DNA of 64,000 nucleotides from Sporosarcina luteola. GTDB lineage: Bacteria > Bacillota > Bacilli > Bacillales_A > Planococcaceae. Made by a program: the position numbers and the translations under genes. The stretch lies in contig NZ_JAMBOK010000001.1 of the NCBI RefSeq assembly GCF_023715585.1, positions 1,922,001 to 1,986,000 of the forward strand, read 5' to 3'. Each line of letters begins with the position of its first letter. The stretch's first letter is position 1. The notes beneath the pieces were generated by a model. It saw nothing but the letters and a program-made list of their open reading frames with translations, had not been told where the DNA came from and searched no databases. This document shows positions 25,500 to 34,487 of the stretch, one piece after another.

Positions 25500-26327
25500 T
25501 TATAAAAATACGATGGCCGCTAAGACGATGGCTAGGAAAATTCTATAGATCGCAAACGGCACGAGTTTGATTTTCGAAACGAGCTTCAGGAAAAAGCGGA
25601 TTGAGATGAGCGCGAAGACAAATGCGCTTATAAAGCCGACGATATAAAATGAGAGGTAATCCATCGACATCTCTTCCCAGTTTTTCAAGACTGACACGAG
25701 GCTAGCACCCGCCATGATCGGCACTGCCATGATAAACGTGAAGTCCGCTGCGGTCCTGTGGTTCATTCCAAACAAAACCCCGCCCGAAATCGTTGCACCC
25801 GAACGTGAGAATCCTGGCCACAATGAAAGACATTGAACAAGTCCGACAGTGAATGCCTGACGATATGTAATCTGGTCCAATGTTTGGACTTTCGGTCGTT
25901 TTGGTCCGAATTTGTCTGCAGCAATCATAAGGAGCGCTCCTGCAATGAGTGCGACAATAACCGTTTCTGTTCTGAATAAGTAATCATCTATCAAGTCTTT
26001 AAATGCAAATCCTAGAATGACTGCGGGAAGCATGCCGACGACGACATGCATCAGATTGAAACGGCTTGTCATCTTCTTTCCATCAATCTTATACAGACCG
26101 ACCAAGCTGAGCAACCTTTTCCAAAATACGACAACAACCGCTAAAATTGATCCAAGCTGGATGACAATTTTAAATGTGTTAGCCGGATATTTTCCAAGAA
26201 ACTCCTCCGTTTTCAACCACATATCATCCACAATAATTAGATGGCCTGTCGAGGAGACCGGTGCAAATTCCGTCATCCCTTCCACAAAACCGAGGATCAA
26301 CGCCTTTACTAATTCAAAGAAATCCAT
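25500..26327 (-). CDS. uppP: Undecaprenyl-diphosphatase (BacA/UppP)
   Basis: 275 residues, about eight membrane segments. Both family motifs are intact: EGMTEFAPVSSTGHLII near the N-terminus and PGFSRSGATISGG around residue 170. It dephosphorylates undecaprenyl diphosphate on the outer face of the membrane, recycling the lipid carrier for cell-wall synthesis and giving bacitracin tolerance. It follows the DedA gene by three bases, an apt pairing since DedA proteins have been linked to undecaprenyl phosphate translocation. Confidence 0.95.
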   Translation of the reverse strand: MDFFELVKALILGFVEGMTEFAPVSSTGHLIIVDDMWLKTEEFLGKYPANTFKIVIQLGSILAVVVVFWKRLLSLVGLYKIDGKKMTSRFNLMHVVVGMLPAVILGFAFKDLIDDYLFRTETVIVALIAGALLMIAADKFGPKRPKVQTLDQITYRQAFTVGLVQCLSLWPGFSRSGATISGGVLFGMNHRTAADFTFIMAVPIMAGASLVSVLKNWEEMSMDYLSFYIVGFISAFVFALISIRFFLKLVSKIKLVPFAIYRIFLAIVLAAIVFL

Positions 26328-26330
26328 ACA

Positions 26331-26942
26331 CTAAGCCCTCTTTCTACGGAACCGGATGTAGCCAATACAAACCGCAATTCCGCCAATTGCTAATATCACA
26401 TATACAATGTTTGAATAGAAGTCCATATAATGGACAATCGATTCCCAGTTTTCACCGACCTTAAACCCTATTGTAACAAGAATGGTGTTCCAAATGAAGC
26501 TCCCGAGAGTTGTCAATAATAGAAACAGCGAAAAATTCATATGCGACATTCCGGCAGGCACCGAAATCAGACTCCGGACGAGCGGGACGAGACGGCAAAA
26601 GAAAACCGTCCATGGACCGTATTTATCGAACCATGCATCAGCTCTCCTAAGATCTTTCTTCGATAGGCGCAGCCAGCGTCCCCGCCGCTCCACAAATTTT
26701 TCCAACCGCTCTACATCGATCAGCAGGCCGATGCTGTATAGAACCATCGCGCCCACGACCGAGCCAATTGTAGCAGCGATAATGACGCCCGTCTTTGTCA
26801 TCGTTGTAAAACCCGTTGCAAATCCACTGAAGGTCAAAATGATCTCAGACGGAATCGGAGGGAATATATTTTCTATAAACAATAGAAAGAACACACCAAA
26901 ATAGCCGTTCTCCCCTATGAACTCCGTTATCCAATTTTCCAT
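26331..26942 (-). CDS. DedA family membrane protein
   Basis: 203 residues from ATG 26942 after GGGGAGAG. Family hallmarks are NGYFGVFFLLFIENIFPPIPSE-type N-terminus with the E-x-x-x-P-P-x-P-S-E pattern, FCRLVPLVRSLISVPAGMSHM (F/Y-x-R-x-x-P-x-x-R) and G-x-x-x-W-N in GSFIWNTILV. DedA/SNARE-associated proteins act on membrane lipid carriers. It forms an operon with uppP. Confidence 0.92.
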   Translation of the reverse strand: MENWITEFIGENGYFGVFFLLFIENIFPPIPSEIILTFSGFATGFTTMTKTGVIIAATIGSVVGAMVLYSIGLLIDVERLEKFVERRGRWLRLSKKDLRRADAWFDKYGPWTVFFCRLVPLVRSLISVPAGMSHMNFSLFLLLTTLGSFIWNTILVTIGFKVGENWESIVHYMDFYSNIVYVILAIGGIAVCIGYIRFRRKRA

Positions 26943-27082
26943 GGCACTCTCCCCGGTTATAAAAATTCGTACATAATTCCATTTCATCTGACGCTGACAT
27001 CCACTTACAGGTTCCAACCTGCCCTGATGGATTGTACGTATGGCAAAGGAAGAGTATGAATGTGAATGTAGTGGATAAGTAC

Positions 27083-27094
27083 GTCAAATTTGAC
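27083..27094. promoter_or_regulatory. 12-bp perfect palindrome upstream of the DedA/uppP unit
   Basis: GTCAAATTTGAC at 27083-27094 lies about 140 bases before the DedA start inside AT-rich sequence and could be an operator. No regulator gene is adjacent, so its role is open. Confidence 0.3.
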
Positions 27095-27184
27095 TTATAC
27101 ACCGATAACTGTGGGTAAGATTGTTTATATGTTTATAATTTCTGAAAAGCAAGCGATTTTAATTGAATATTATCCACATATAAA

Positions 27185-27237
27185 CAAGAAAACACCCGAA
27201 TGCCGGTCTTATCCCCAGCTCCGGGTGCTTTTTCCAC
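27185..27237 (-). terminator. Terminator of the DUF4139 gene
   Basis: On the minus strand CACCCGG and CGGGTG pair across a ~25-base loop with an inner GC stem, followed by TTTTCTTG. Confidence 0.65.
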
Positions 27238-27265
27238 GTATATGCATAGCATGGAATATTATTCG

Positions 27266-28549
27266 TTAGAAACCAATCGTCCTTCTCGCCGATCGGTCAT
27301 GTCGAATTGTGAACCTCACTTTTTCCTCGACATTCACTGCAACATGGACAGGCAGCACAATTTTATCGCGCTTCTTTTGCCATTCATGCGTCGATTCATC
27401 AACAGTCCATAAGTGGCCGGGTACCGGTTGGCGAATGACTGCTTCGACGGGAGTGCCTTTCGTATTGCAAATGCTGTATTCGTATTCGGTGTACTCGTAT
27501 CCGCCTTCTTTGTATTTGCCCGTTTTTTTCGCTTTCACTTCGATGTCGCAAGCTTCTCCCGATTTCAAACGGACTTTTTCATTCACTTCCGTATGCTTAA
27601 TTGCATAGTCACCTATGAATTCCGCACTGCCATCATCCGGGTTGGTCCTGTACATTTTAAAAACGCCTGCCGGCAACGGAATGCCGAGGCCGTTCTCCTC
27701 CGTATTATCGAATTCGATGAAGATATCAGGATTCGAAGTCTGTTCATTGATTTCATAAATAATACGCGCTCGTGAATTAGCGGATGACAGAAGGCGCAGC
27801 TGTTTCTGTTGACGGTCTTCCAAGTCGATTGCCTTCGGAAAGGTGTACGTATGGAAATCGGAAAATGCTTCTGTCTTCTTCTGTTCTCGCCTCGACAGCT
27901 CTGCACTCTTCTCTTCGTTTTCATTGCCCGCTTTGTTAAGCGTCCCGGAAATAAGGCGGAGTTTCGCATCATTGAAGGAGACGCCGGAATAATTCTTCAT
28001 CGACAGCCAGCCCGACATGTCAAAACGATCACCATGCATGGATATGACATAATCCGCTTCCCATGTAACGCCACCCGTCAAATACGATACACAGACTTCA
28101 CTGCTTCGCTGCTCGGCTACTTTCCAGACGAGTGTCGGCTCCACATGATTCCCGCCTTCAATTTCCGGGAATCGCAGCTCGCCTTTCGGATTGATAATCA
28201 TTTCTTTCGTTTCAACGTCCTGCAAAACAATCGGCCCATTCCCACGCAACAGCGTGTACGCCCGATCTTGTTTGGTGTACGGGTCTTTGATAATTAATTG
28301 ACGGCCCAAATATCTTTCAAAAATCCTCAATTCATCCATCAGGTCATACTCATAAATAAGCTCCGACACATCCACACCTTCAACGATGATGGAATCGGGC
28401 TTCAGCTTCCTTGCCACCCCGACAAAATGGACCTCGTCATTTTCCGCAAACTGCGGAATTGTACGTGTATCTTTCACAAGCGCAAAACCATCATTGTAAA
28501 CGGTAAGGGAACAAGCTGTCGTCTCGGATTTCGGAATTCTGTTCAGCAT
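27266..28549 (-). CDS. DUF4139 domain-containing protein
   Basis: 427 residues from ATG 28549, preceded by ATAGGAGGTTTTAGT. The frame stays open for another 99 codons upstream, but that part is simply the 21-bp repeat array read through, so the longer start is wrong. The product begins with LTVYNDGFALVKDTRTI and has VSYLTGGVTWEADYVISM, DAKLRLISGTLN and NTKGTPVEAVIRQPVPGHW-like segments of the DUF4139 beta-sandwich. Function unknown; no signal peptide, so probably cytosolic. Confidence 0.8.
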   Translation of the reverse strand: MLNRIPKSETTACSLTVYNDGFALVKDTRTIPQFAENDEVHFVGVARKLKPDSIIVEGVDVSELIYEYDLMDELRIFERYLGRQLIIKDPYTKQDRAYTLLRGNGPIVLQDVETKEMIINPKGELRFPEIEGGNHVEPTLVWKVAEQRSSEVCVSYLTGGVTWEADYVISMHGDRFDMSGWLSMKNYSGVSFNDAKLRLISGTLNKAGNENEEKSAELSRREQKKTEAFSDFHTYTFPKAIDLEDRQQKQLRLLSSANSRARIIYEINEQTSNPDIFIEFDNTEENGLGIPLPAGVFKMYRTNPDDGSAEFIGDYAIKHTEVNEKVRLKSGEACDIEVKAKKTGKYKEGGYEYTEYEYSICNTKGTPVEAVIRQPVPGHLWTVDESTHEWQKKRDKIVLPVHVAVNVEEKVRFTIRHDRSARRTIGF

Positions 28550-28658
28550 ACTAAAACCTCCTATGTGATTGAACATTCCTCTGGGCGTTCCATAATTATG
28601 CTCCCTATACGCTATTCCCTTTTCCGGCGGAATTAATGCGGCGTGGCGCGAATAAAGT

Positions 28659-28826
28659 TTATCACCGAGTCTGGGGGCGTTATCACCCACCCTCGGGAGT
28701 TTACCACCGACTTGAAGGTGTTTACCACCGACTCTCGAGACTTTACCACCGATTTGGAGGCGTTTACCACCGACTCTCGAGACTTTACCACCGATTTGGA
28801 GGCGTTTACCACCGACACAGGGAAAT
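28659..28826. repeat. Array D1: eight 21-bp units, mostly TTACCACCG
   Basis: Units start at 28659 and follow every 21 bp to 28806. Units 4-5 and 6-7 are an exact 42-bp duplication (TTACCACCGACTCTCGAG type followed by TTACCACCGATTTGGAGG type). It lies in the 540-bp gap upstream of the DUF4139 gene. Confidence 0.9.
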
Positions 28827-28896
28827 TCTGCTACGTTTGACGGCAAAGCATGTTGAAATTCGCTTGTTTAATGAATGGAATTGATCGCAAAATACG

Positions 28897-29022
28897 TTAT
28901 CACCAGTTAAAAGGGGTTTATCACCGTTCATGACTACTTTATCACCGCTCAGCAGGAGTTTATCACCGTTCATGGCCACTTTATCACCGCTTAGACCGAG
29001 TTTATCACCGCTTGACCATAAA
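28897..29022. repeat. Array D2: six 21-bp units of TTATCACCG type
   Basis: Units at 28897, 28918, 28939, 28960, 28981 and 29002, no indels. All begin TTATCACC; variable halves resemble CTCAGCAGGAGT and TTCATGGCCACT. A 70-bp spacer separates it from D1. Confidence 0.9.
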
Positions 29023-29052
29023 TTAGGCGATTCCCAATTATAAAACTCCATC

Positions 29053-29083
29053 AAAAAACCACCCGCTCACAAAAGCGGGTGGT
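29053..29083 (-). terminator. Terminator of the fatty-acid oxidation operon
   Basis: ACCACCCGC and GCGGGTGGT stem around TTTTGTGA, followed by TTTTTTG on the minus strand, immediately after the ligase stop. Confidence 0.9.
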
Positions 29084-29088
29084 GCAAT

Positions 29089-30711
29089 TTACACTTCCAA
29101 TACATGACCCTTCAATTTCTCACGCAGGGCGGCTTTTAGGAACTTGCCGACGGATGTTTTCGGGATTTCATCCAAGAAGACAACGTCGTCCGGAACCCAT
29201 AACTTAGCGAATTGGCCTGCCAAATAGTCGAGCAGTTCGGTTTTCAAAGCATCGTCCGCCGTTTTGCCCTCTTTCAAGACGACGCAGGCAAGCGGGCGCT
29301 CCACCCATTTTTCGTGCGGAACAGCGATGACGGCTGCCTCGAACACCGCTTCGTGCGTCATCAACGCATTTTCGAGGTCAACGGATGAAATCCATTCCCC
29401 GCCGCTCTTAATTAGATCCTTCGTCCGATCCATCAGTTTCAAATAGCCGATGTCCGTCATGACGGCGATGTCGCCCGTGTAAAGCCATCCGTCTTTGAAC
29501 GCCTCTGCCGTCCGGTCGTCCTTATAATATTCGCTCGCAATCCAAGGTCCCCGTATGGCAAGTTCACCCATCGTCTTGCCATCCCAAGGTACTTCGCCGT
29601 CTTCATTCACAATCTTCACTTCAAGCCCTGGCATGACCAATCCCTGCAGCGCGCGGATATCGATCCGTTCATCCATCGGCAAGTCCTCCATGCCGGACGT
29701 ATAGACCGACAAACTGACGAGCGGGGATGTTTCTGTCATCCCATATCCGACGTAGAACGGCACGCCGAGCCCCTCTTCGAACGCACGGATCAATCCTTTC
29801 GGAGACGCAGAGCCGCCGCTTACGATTCCACGGAGCGATGATAGATCCCGCGGATTTTGCTGCTGCTCTTTCAAAACAGCGAGCCAAATCGTCGGCACTC
29901 CCGCCGTCAGCGTCACTTTTTCCTGTTCAATCAAATCTAGGATGAGCTGCGGATTGAAACCTGGTCCTGGCAGCACCTGCGAAGAGCCAAAGAAAACAGC
30001 GGCAAACGGCATTCCCCACGCATTAACGTGAAACATCGGGACAATTGGCATGATGACATCACCTTCACGCAGTCCCATTGCATCCGCCAAACCGAGCGCG
30101 AAACTATGAAGGACGATGCCGCGATGCGTATAGACGACCCCTTTCGGATTGCCCGTCGTTGCGGATGTGTAACACATCCCGGCAGGCGTGTTTTCATCCA
30201 GGTCCTCCGGATAGTCATACTGATCCGATGCCTCTGCAAGCAACGCCTCATAGGAATGGACATTTGCAAGCGTCGTTTCCGGCACCTCAGTGCTGTCTCC
30301 CATAATTACGTAATGTTTTACCGTCTTCAAGAACGGCGCCAGCTTTTCAAGATGAGGGAAGAGGTTATCATCCACGAGCAGAATTTCATCTTCCGCATGA
30401 TTGATGACATAGGCGATATGCTCCGGTGCCAAGCGGATGTTCACCATATGAAGGATGGCACCTGTGCTTGGCACGCCGAAATACGCCTCCAAATGGCGGT
30501 GATGATTCCAGCCGAACGTCCCCACTTTCGTTCCGTGTTTCATCCCGAGCTTCGTCAACGCATTCGATAGCTTCCTCGTCCGTTTCGCAAATTCCCGATA
30601 TGGAATCCGATGGATCGTGTCCGGTCCTGTGCGGGAAATGATCAGTTTGTTCGGAAAAAACTGCTCGGCCCGTTTAATGAACGAAGATAGTAGTAATGGT
30701 GTTTGCATCAT
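29089..30711 (-). CDS. Fatty-acid/short-chain acyl-CoA ligase (AMP-binding family)
   Basis: 540 residues, full length. The AMP-binding P-loop reads TSATTGNPKGVVYTHRG (about 184-200); YGMTETSPLV, YTGDIAVMTDIGYL and DRTKDLIKSGGEWIS follow, and the catalytic lysine is in KTSVGKFLKAALRE. It adenylates a carboxylic acid and transfers it to CoA. Last gene of an operon with an acyl-CoA dehydrogenase, SDR and thiolase, so medium- or long-chain fatty acids are likely substrates. Confidence 0.92.
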   Translation of the reverse strand: MMQTPLLLSSFIKRAEQFFPNKLIISRTGPDTIHRIPYREFAKRTRKLSNALTKLGMKHGTKVGTFGWNHHRHLEAYFGVPSTGAILHMVNIRLAPEHIAYVINHAEDEILLVDDNLFPHLEKLAPFLKTVKHYVIMGDSTEVPETTLANVHSYEALLAEASDQYDYPEDLDENTPAGMCYTSATTGNPKGVVYTHRGIVLHSFALGLADAMGLREGDVIMPIVPMFHVNAWGMPFAAVFFGSSQVLPGPGFNPQLILDLIEQEKVTLTAGVPTIWLAVLKEQQQNPRDLSSLRGIVSGGSASPKGLIRAFEEGLGVPFYVGYGMTETSPLVSLSVYTSGMEDLPMDERIDIRALQGLVMPGLEVKIVNEDGEVPWDGKTMGELAIRGPWIASEYYKDDRTAEAFKDGWLYTGDIAVMTDIGYLKLMDRTKDLIKSGGEWISSVDLENALMTHEAVFEAAVIAVPHEKWVERPLACVVLKEGKTADDALKTELLDYLAGQFAKLWVPDDVVFLDEIPKTSVGKFLKAALREKLKGHVLEV

Positions 30712-30818
30712 TTGAATCGCTCCCCTTTTGCTTTTTTATGATGTGAAGCATGAAAACCATCCCCGGCAGACGCTTATGCCCACACAATCCTATGCGGACA
30801 AGCTTCCCTCTATTCTAT

Positions 30819-31967
30819 CTACAGCCCCATATTCTTCGCGATGATCATCTTCATAATCTCATTCGTCCCGGCATAAATCGAAGCGACCGGGATATCGCGG
30901 TACCTCCGCGCAATCTTATATTCCTCCATATAACCGTATCCCCCATGCAGCTGCATGCATTCCGCGGAAATCTCGCGCGCCGTTTCGGTGATCCAATATT
31001 TCGCCATGGACACTTTCGTCACGACATCCTTGCCGGCCAAATGGTCTTCAATGAGTGATTCAAGAAACGCTTTGCCGAGTTCCACTTTCGTCGCAATTTC
31101 CGCAAGCTTGAACTGCGTGTTTTGGAATGAACCGATTGGCTTGCCGAACGCCTCGCGTGATTTCACATAGTCGAGCGTCATTTCGAGCATATCCTCCGAA
31201 GCGGTTTGCGCTGAGAGCGCAACGAGCAGCCTTTCCTGCTGGAGCTTTTCCATCAGACAACTGAAGCCCTTTCCCTCTCCGCCGACCAAGTTGCCAACAG
31301 GCACCCGGCAATCCTCGAAATAGAGCTCCGCGGTGTCTTGCGAGTGCATGCCGACCTTATCGAGCTTCCGCCCTTTCGTAAATCCAGGCGTTCCCTCCTC
31401 AATCATGAGCAAGCTGATGCCACGGTGCTTCGGCTCCGCCTGCGGGTCCGTCTTCACGACGACGAGGAACAAGTTCCCATTCACACCGTTTGTAATGAAC
31501 GTCTTTTGTCCATTGACGACATAATGATTGCCGTCCTTTATGGCGGTTGTCCGGATATTGGCGAGGTCCGAGCCGGTTCCGGGCTCCGTCATCGCAACAC
31601 CTGTAATGAAATCCGCGGTGATGCACCCCGGAAGCCAACGCTTCTTCTGCTCATCCGTCCCATATGATTCGACGTACGGAACGACGATGTCATTATGAAG
31701 GCCTACCCCCGTCAAGCCCGCTCCGACCCGTTCCATCTCTTCCCCGATGATGACTCCATAGCTGAAATCGAGCCCGAGACCGCCATACTGTTCCTCCACC
31801 TGCGGACAGAGGAACCCCATTTCCCCGAGCTTCCGCCAAAAACTGACGGGGATGAGCCGGTCTTTTTCCCATTGTTCGTACTGAGGGACCGCTTCCTTCG
31901 ACAGGAATTTCCGGAGCGTCTCCCTGAATAGGACATGTTCATCTGTTTCAAATCGATAGCGTGCCAT
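30819..31967 (-). CDS. Acyl-CoA dehydrogenase
   Basis: 382 residues from ATG 31967, five bases after GGGGGGAG. It shows the flavoprotein signatures GVAMTEPGTGSDLANI and QLHGGYGYMEEYKIARRYRD, and the catalytic base region near the C-terminus (YAGTNEIMKMII). It would introduce the alpha,beta double bond into an acyl-CoA, passing electrons to ETF. Starts 12 bases after the SDR stop within the beta-oxidation operon. Confidence 0.93.
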   Translation of the reverse strand: MARYRFETDEHVLFRETLRKFLSKEAVPQYEQWEKDRLIPVSFWRKLGEMGFLCPQVEEQYGGLGLDFSYGVIIGEEMERVGAGLTGVGLHNDIVVPYVESYGTDEQKKRWLPGCITADFITGVAMTEPGTGSDLANIRTTAIKDGNHYVVNGQKTFITNGVNGNLFLVVVKTDPQAEPKHRGISLLMIEEGTPGFTKGRKLDKVGMHSQDTAELYFEDCRVPVGNLVGGEGKGFSCLMEKLQQERLLVALSAQTASEDMLEMTLDYVKSREAFGKPIGSFQNTQFKLAEIATKVELGKAFLESLIEDHLAGKDVVTKVSMAKYWITETAREISAECMQLHGGYGYMEEYKIARRYRDIPVASIYAGTNEIMKMIIAKNMGL

Positions 31968-31979
31968 CAAACTCCCCCC

Positions 31980-32750
31980 TCATTTCGGCTGCATCCTGAT
32001 CGCTCCATCCAACCTGATCGTCTCCCCATTCAATAGCGGATTCGTGAAGATGCTTTCCACGAGCCGCGCGTATTCTTCCGGATGGCCAAGCCGCTTAGGG
32101 AATAGCGTCAACTCCTCAAGCGCATTGCGTGCGGGTTCCGGAAGTCCGGCGAAAAGCGGCGTTTCAACAAGGCCCGGCGCAATCGTCATGACACGGATGC
32201 CGTATGCGGCAAATTCACGGGCAATCGGCAATGTCATACCGACGACGCCGCCTTTCGATGCACTGTACGCCGCCTGTCCGATCTGCCCTTCGAAAGCCGC
32301 GACAGACGCGGTGTTCACGATGACGCCGCGCTCACCTTCCGCATTCGGCTCATTGCCCATCATGGCGGCGGCCGCCACCCGGATGACATTGAAAGTTCCC
32401 GTCAAATTGATGCGGATCACCTGCTCAAAACGGTCCAGTATCATCGGTCCGCCTTTTGACACGACTTTCCCAGGGGTCGCGATCCCTGCACAATTGACGA
32501 CGGCGTTCACCTTTCCGAACACCGATACCGCTTCAGCTACGTTCGCCTCGACATTTTCAGCGTTCGCCACATCCGTTTTTAGGAATAAAACATGATCTTC
32601 CCCCAACTCGTCGACCAACATCTTGCCACGTTCTTCATTCATATCGAAAACAGCGACTTTACCACCGGCTGCCACAATCCTTCGAGTCGTCGCCTCCCCT
32701 AAACCGGATGCCCCTCCCGTGACAATCGCTATGATTTCATGCATTTCCAT
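31980..32750 (-). CDS. Short-chain dehydrogenase, 3-hydroxyacyl-CoA dehydrogenase type 2-like
   Basis: 256 residues with NAD-binding TGGASGLG, NCAGIATPGK, Ser in NTASVAAFEGQIG and the catalytic YSASK. The GGPMILDRFEQVIRINLTGTFNV and LFPKRLGHPEEYARLV segments are typical of the HSD17B10/3-hydroxyacyl-CoA dehydrogenase group of SDRs. It would oxidise 3-hydroxyacyl-CoA, the third beta-oxidation step, matching its neighbours. Confidence 0.9.
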   Translation of the reverse strand: MEMHEIIAIVTGGASGLGEATTRRIVAAGGKVAVFDMNEERGKMLVDELGEDHVLFLKTDVANAENVEANVAEAVSVFGKVNAVVNCAGIATPGKVVSKGGPMILDRFEQVIRINLTGTFNVIRVAAAAMMGNEPNAEGERGVIVNTASVAAFEGQIGQAAYSASKGGVVGMTLPIAREFAAYGIRVMTIAPGLVETPLFAGLPEPARNALEELTLFPKRLGHPEEYARLVESIFTNPLLNGETIRLDGAIRMQPK

Positions 32751-32774
32751 CTGACCATCCCCCTGTATGTAACG

Positions 32775-33923
32775 TTATAATCTTTCAATAATCGTCGCGT
32801 TTGCCATTCCCATCCCTTCGCAAATGGCGAGCAGTCCGTATTGACCGCCCGTGCGTTGCAGTTCCTTCACCATCGAGACGAGCAGTTTCGTTCCTGTTGC
32901 GCCAAGCGGATGACCGAGTGCGATTGCGCCACCGTTCGGGTTCAGTTTTTCTGGATCCGCCCCAGTATCCTTCAACCAGGCGAGCGGCACGGGAGCGAAT
33001 GCTTCATTCACTTCATAGACGTCCATATCTTCTATAGATAGTCCCGTCTTCAACAAGACCTTCCGAGTCGCTTCAATCGGGCCAGTCAACATCAGAGTCG
33101 GATCTGAGCCAACGACAGTCCGGGCGACAATCCGCGCAAGCGGCTTCAATCCAAGTTCCTCGGCCTTTTCTTTCGACATAAGCAGGACAGCGGATGCGCC
33201 GTCGCTCATTTGACTGGCGTTTCCAGCTGTGATGATGCCATTTTCATCGAACACTGTTTTGAGGCCGGCAAGCACTTCAGGTGTTGAATCTGGACGCGGA
33301 CCTTCATCCTTTGCAACGGTTTCCGCTTCACCATCGACGCGATTCACAGCAACCGGAACGATTTCGTCATCGAATTTACCTTCTTCAATGGCTTGGATCG
33401 CTTTCTGATGGCTTTCGTATGCGAACCGGTCCAGTTCTTCACGGGACAGTCCCCATTGTGCGGCGATGCGTTCCGCTGAAAGGCCTTGATTGATGATTTC
33501 GTGCCTCTCCGTCAGTTTCTGGCTCGGTTTAGCGTCCCCCATGTTGGAAAACATCGGTGCCCTCGTCATGCTTTCGACGCCGCCTGCAATGACGATGTCC
33601 ATATCGCCTGATGCAATCGCTTGGGAGGCGAAGTGGACCGCCTGCTGGCTCGACCCGCATTGACGATCGATTGTTACGCCGGGCACATGGACCGGAAAGC
33701 CTGCAATTAAGGCCGCTGTGCGCGCAATATTGCCTCCTTGTTCACCCGACTGCGTGACGCAGCCTAAAATGACGTCCTCTATATCACCTTTATCGATTCC
33801 TGCGCGCGTTACCAGCTCTTCGAGGACAACAGCTGCAAGCTCATCTGGGCGATATTCCGAAAAACCGCCTTTTCGTCTTGCGACAGCCGTCCGCACCCCT
33901 TCAACAATTACCACTTCTCTCAT
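32775..33923 (-). CDS. Thiolase (acetyl-CoA acyltransferase)
   Basis: 382 residues with the nucleophilic Cys89 (TIDRQCGSSQQAVH), NEAFAPVPLAW, the histidine in GGAIALGHPLGATG and the second catalytic cysteine in AICEGMGMAN. Degradative type, cleaving 3-oxoacyl-CoA with CoA. First gene of the leftward beta-oxidation operon. It could also serve the last step (3-oxoadipyl-CoA cleavage) of the aromatic pathway, which has no thiolase of its own here. Confidence 0.93.
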   Translation of the reverse strand: MREVVIVEGVRTAVARRKGGFSEYRPDELAAVVLEELVTRAGIDKGDIEDVILGCVTQSGEQGGNIARTAALIAGFPVHVPGVTIDRQCGSSQQAVHFASQAIASGDMDIVIAGGVESMTRAPMFSNMGDAKPSQKLTERHEIINQGLSAERIAAQWGLSREELDRFAYESHQKAIQAIEEGKFDDEIVPVAVNRVDGEAETVAKDEGPRPDSTPEVLAGLKTVFDENGIITAGNASQMSDGASAVLLMSKEKAEELGLKPLARIVARTVVGSDPTLMLTGPIEATRKVLLKTGLSIEDMDVYEVNEAFAPVPLAWLKDTGADPEKLNPNGGAIALGHPLGATGTKLLVSMVKELQRTGGQYGLLAICEGMGMANATIIERL

Positions 33924-34029
33924 ATCGGCACCTCATTCTCTGAATTAATTGATATTTCGTATAGTTATAGCTTACCTGAAAGCGCTCCCAATATCCATAG
34001 CATTTTTCGGTGTTCCTAGAACAGAATCA

Positions 34030-34094
34030 GTCTCAAGTCGTAGACGGAAATCCGCTTTGCGGCCGTTTGGATGAAGCGATGACGATTGTATAAT
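34030..34094 (+). promoter_or_regulatory. Candidate lia promoter with upstream inverted repeat
   Basis: TTTGGA (34066-34071) and TATAAT (34089-34094) are spaced 17 bp. Upstream, GTCT-8-AGAC (34030-34045) is an inverted repeat at the position expected of a LiaR binding site. The repeat's identity as the LiaR box is an inference. Confidence 0.5.
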
Positions 34095-34123
34095 GTAGAT
34101 ACAACGAAAGGAGGAACAACAAT

Positions 34124-34477
34124 ATGAAAAAATTTGGTCTTGCGATTCTCGGCATAGTGGCGGCGATCGTTGTTCTGGCAAACTTGGGTTCGCTTCTGGC
34201 ACTCGCCATTTCCGGTGCAATCGCTTTTGCGGGGTTCCACTATTATAGGAAGAGTGATTCGACATTCCTGAAGCTGTTCTGGGGAATTGTGCTGCTCATC
34301 GGTTTGGTGACAGCTGTTTCAAACGTGCCGGCTTTCATCGGCATCATTGCGTTGCTCGGTGTCTACTATGTATGGCGCAAATGGAATGAGCGTACAAACG
34401 ACAATGTAATTGAAGCTGCTTATTCAGACGACCCATTCGTCAACTTCGAACGACAATGGGATGAAATTACAAAATAA
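34124..34477 (+). CDS. liaI: LiaI-like small membrane protein
   Basis: 117 residues: three or four membrane segments (FGLAILGIVAAIVVLANLG, LLALAISGAIAFAGFHYY, LFWGIVLLIGLVTAV, IGIIALLGVYYVW) and a charged C-terminal tail ending in FERQWDEITK. It stands directly before a PspA/LiaH gene, as does liaI in other Bacillales, where it helps anchor LiaH at the membrane. AAAGGAGGAACAAC precedes the ATG. Confidence 0.8.
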   Translation: MKKFGLAILGIVAAIVVLANLGSLLALAISGAIAFAGFHYYRKSDSTFLKLFWGIVLLIGLVTAVSNVPAFIGIIALLGVYYVWRKWNERTNDNVIEAAYSDDPFVNFERQWDEITK

Positions 34478-34487
34478 GGAGGAAACT

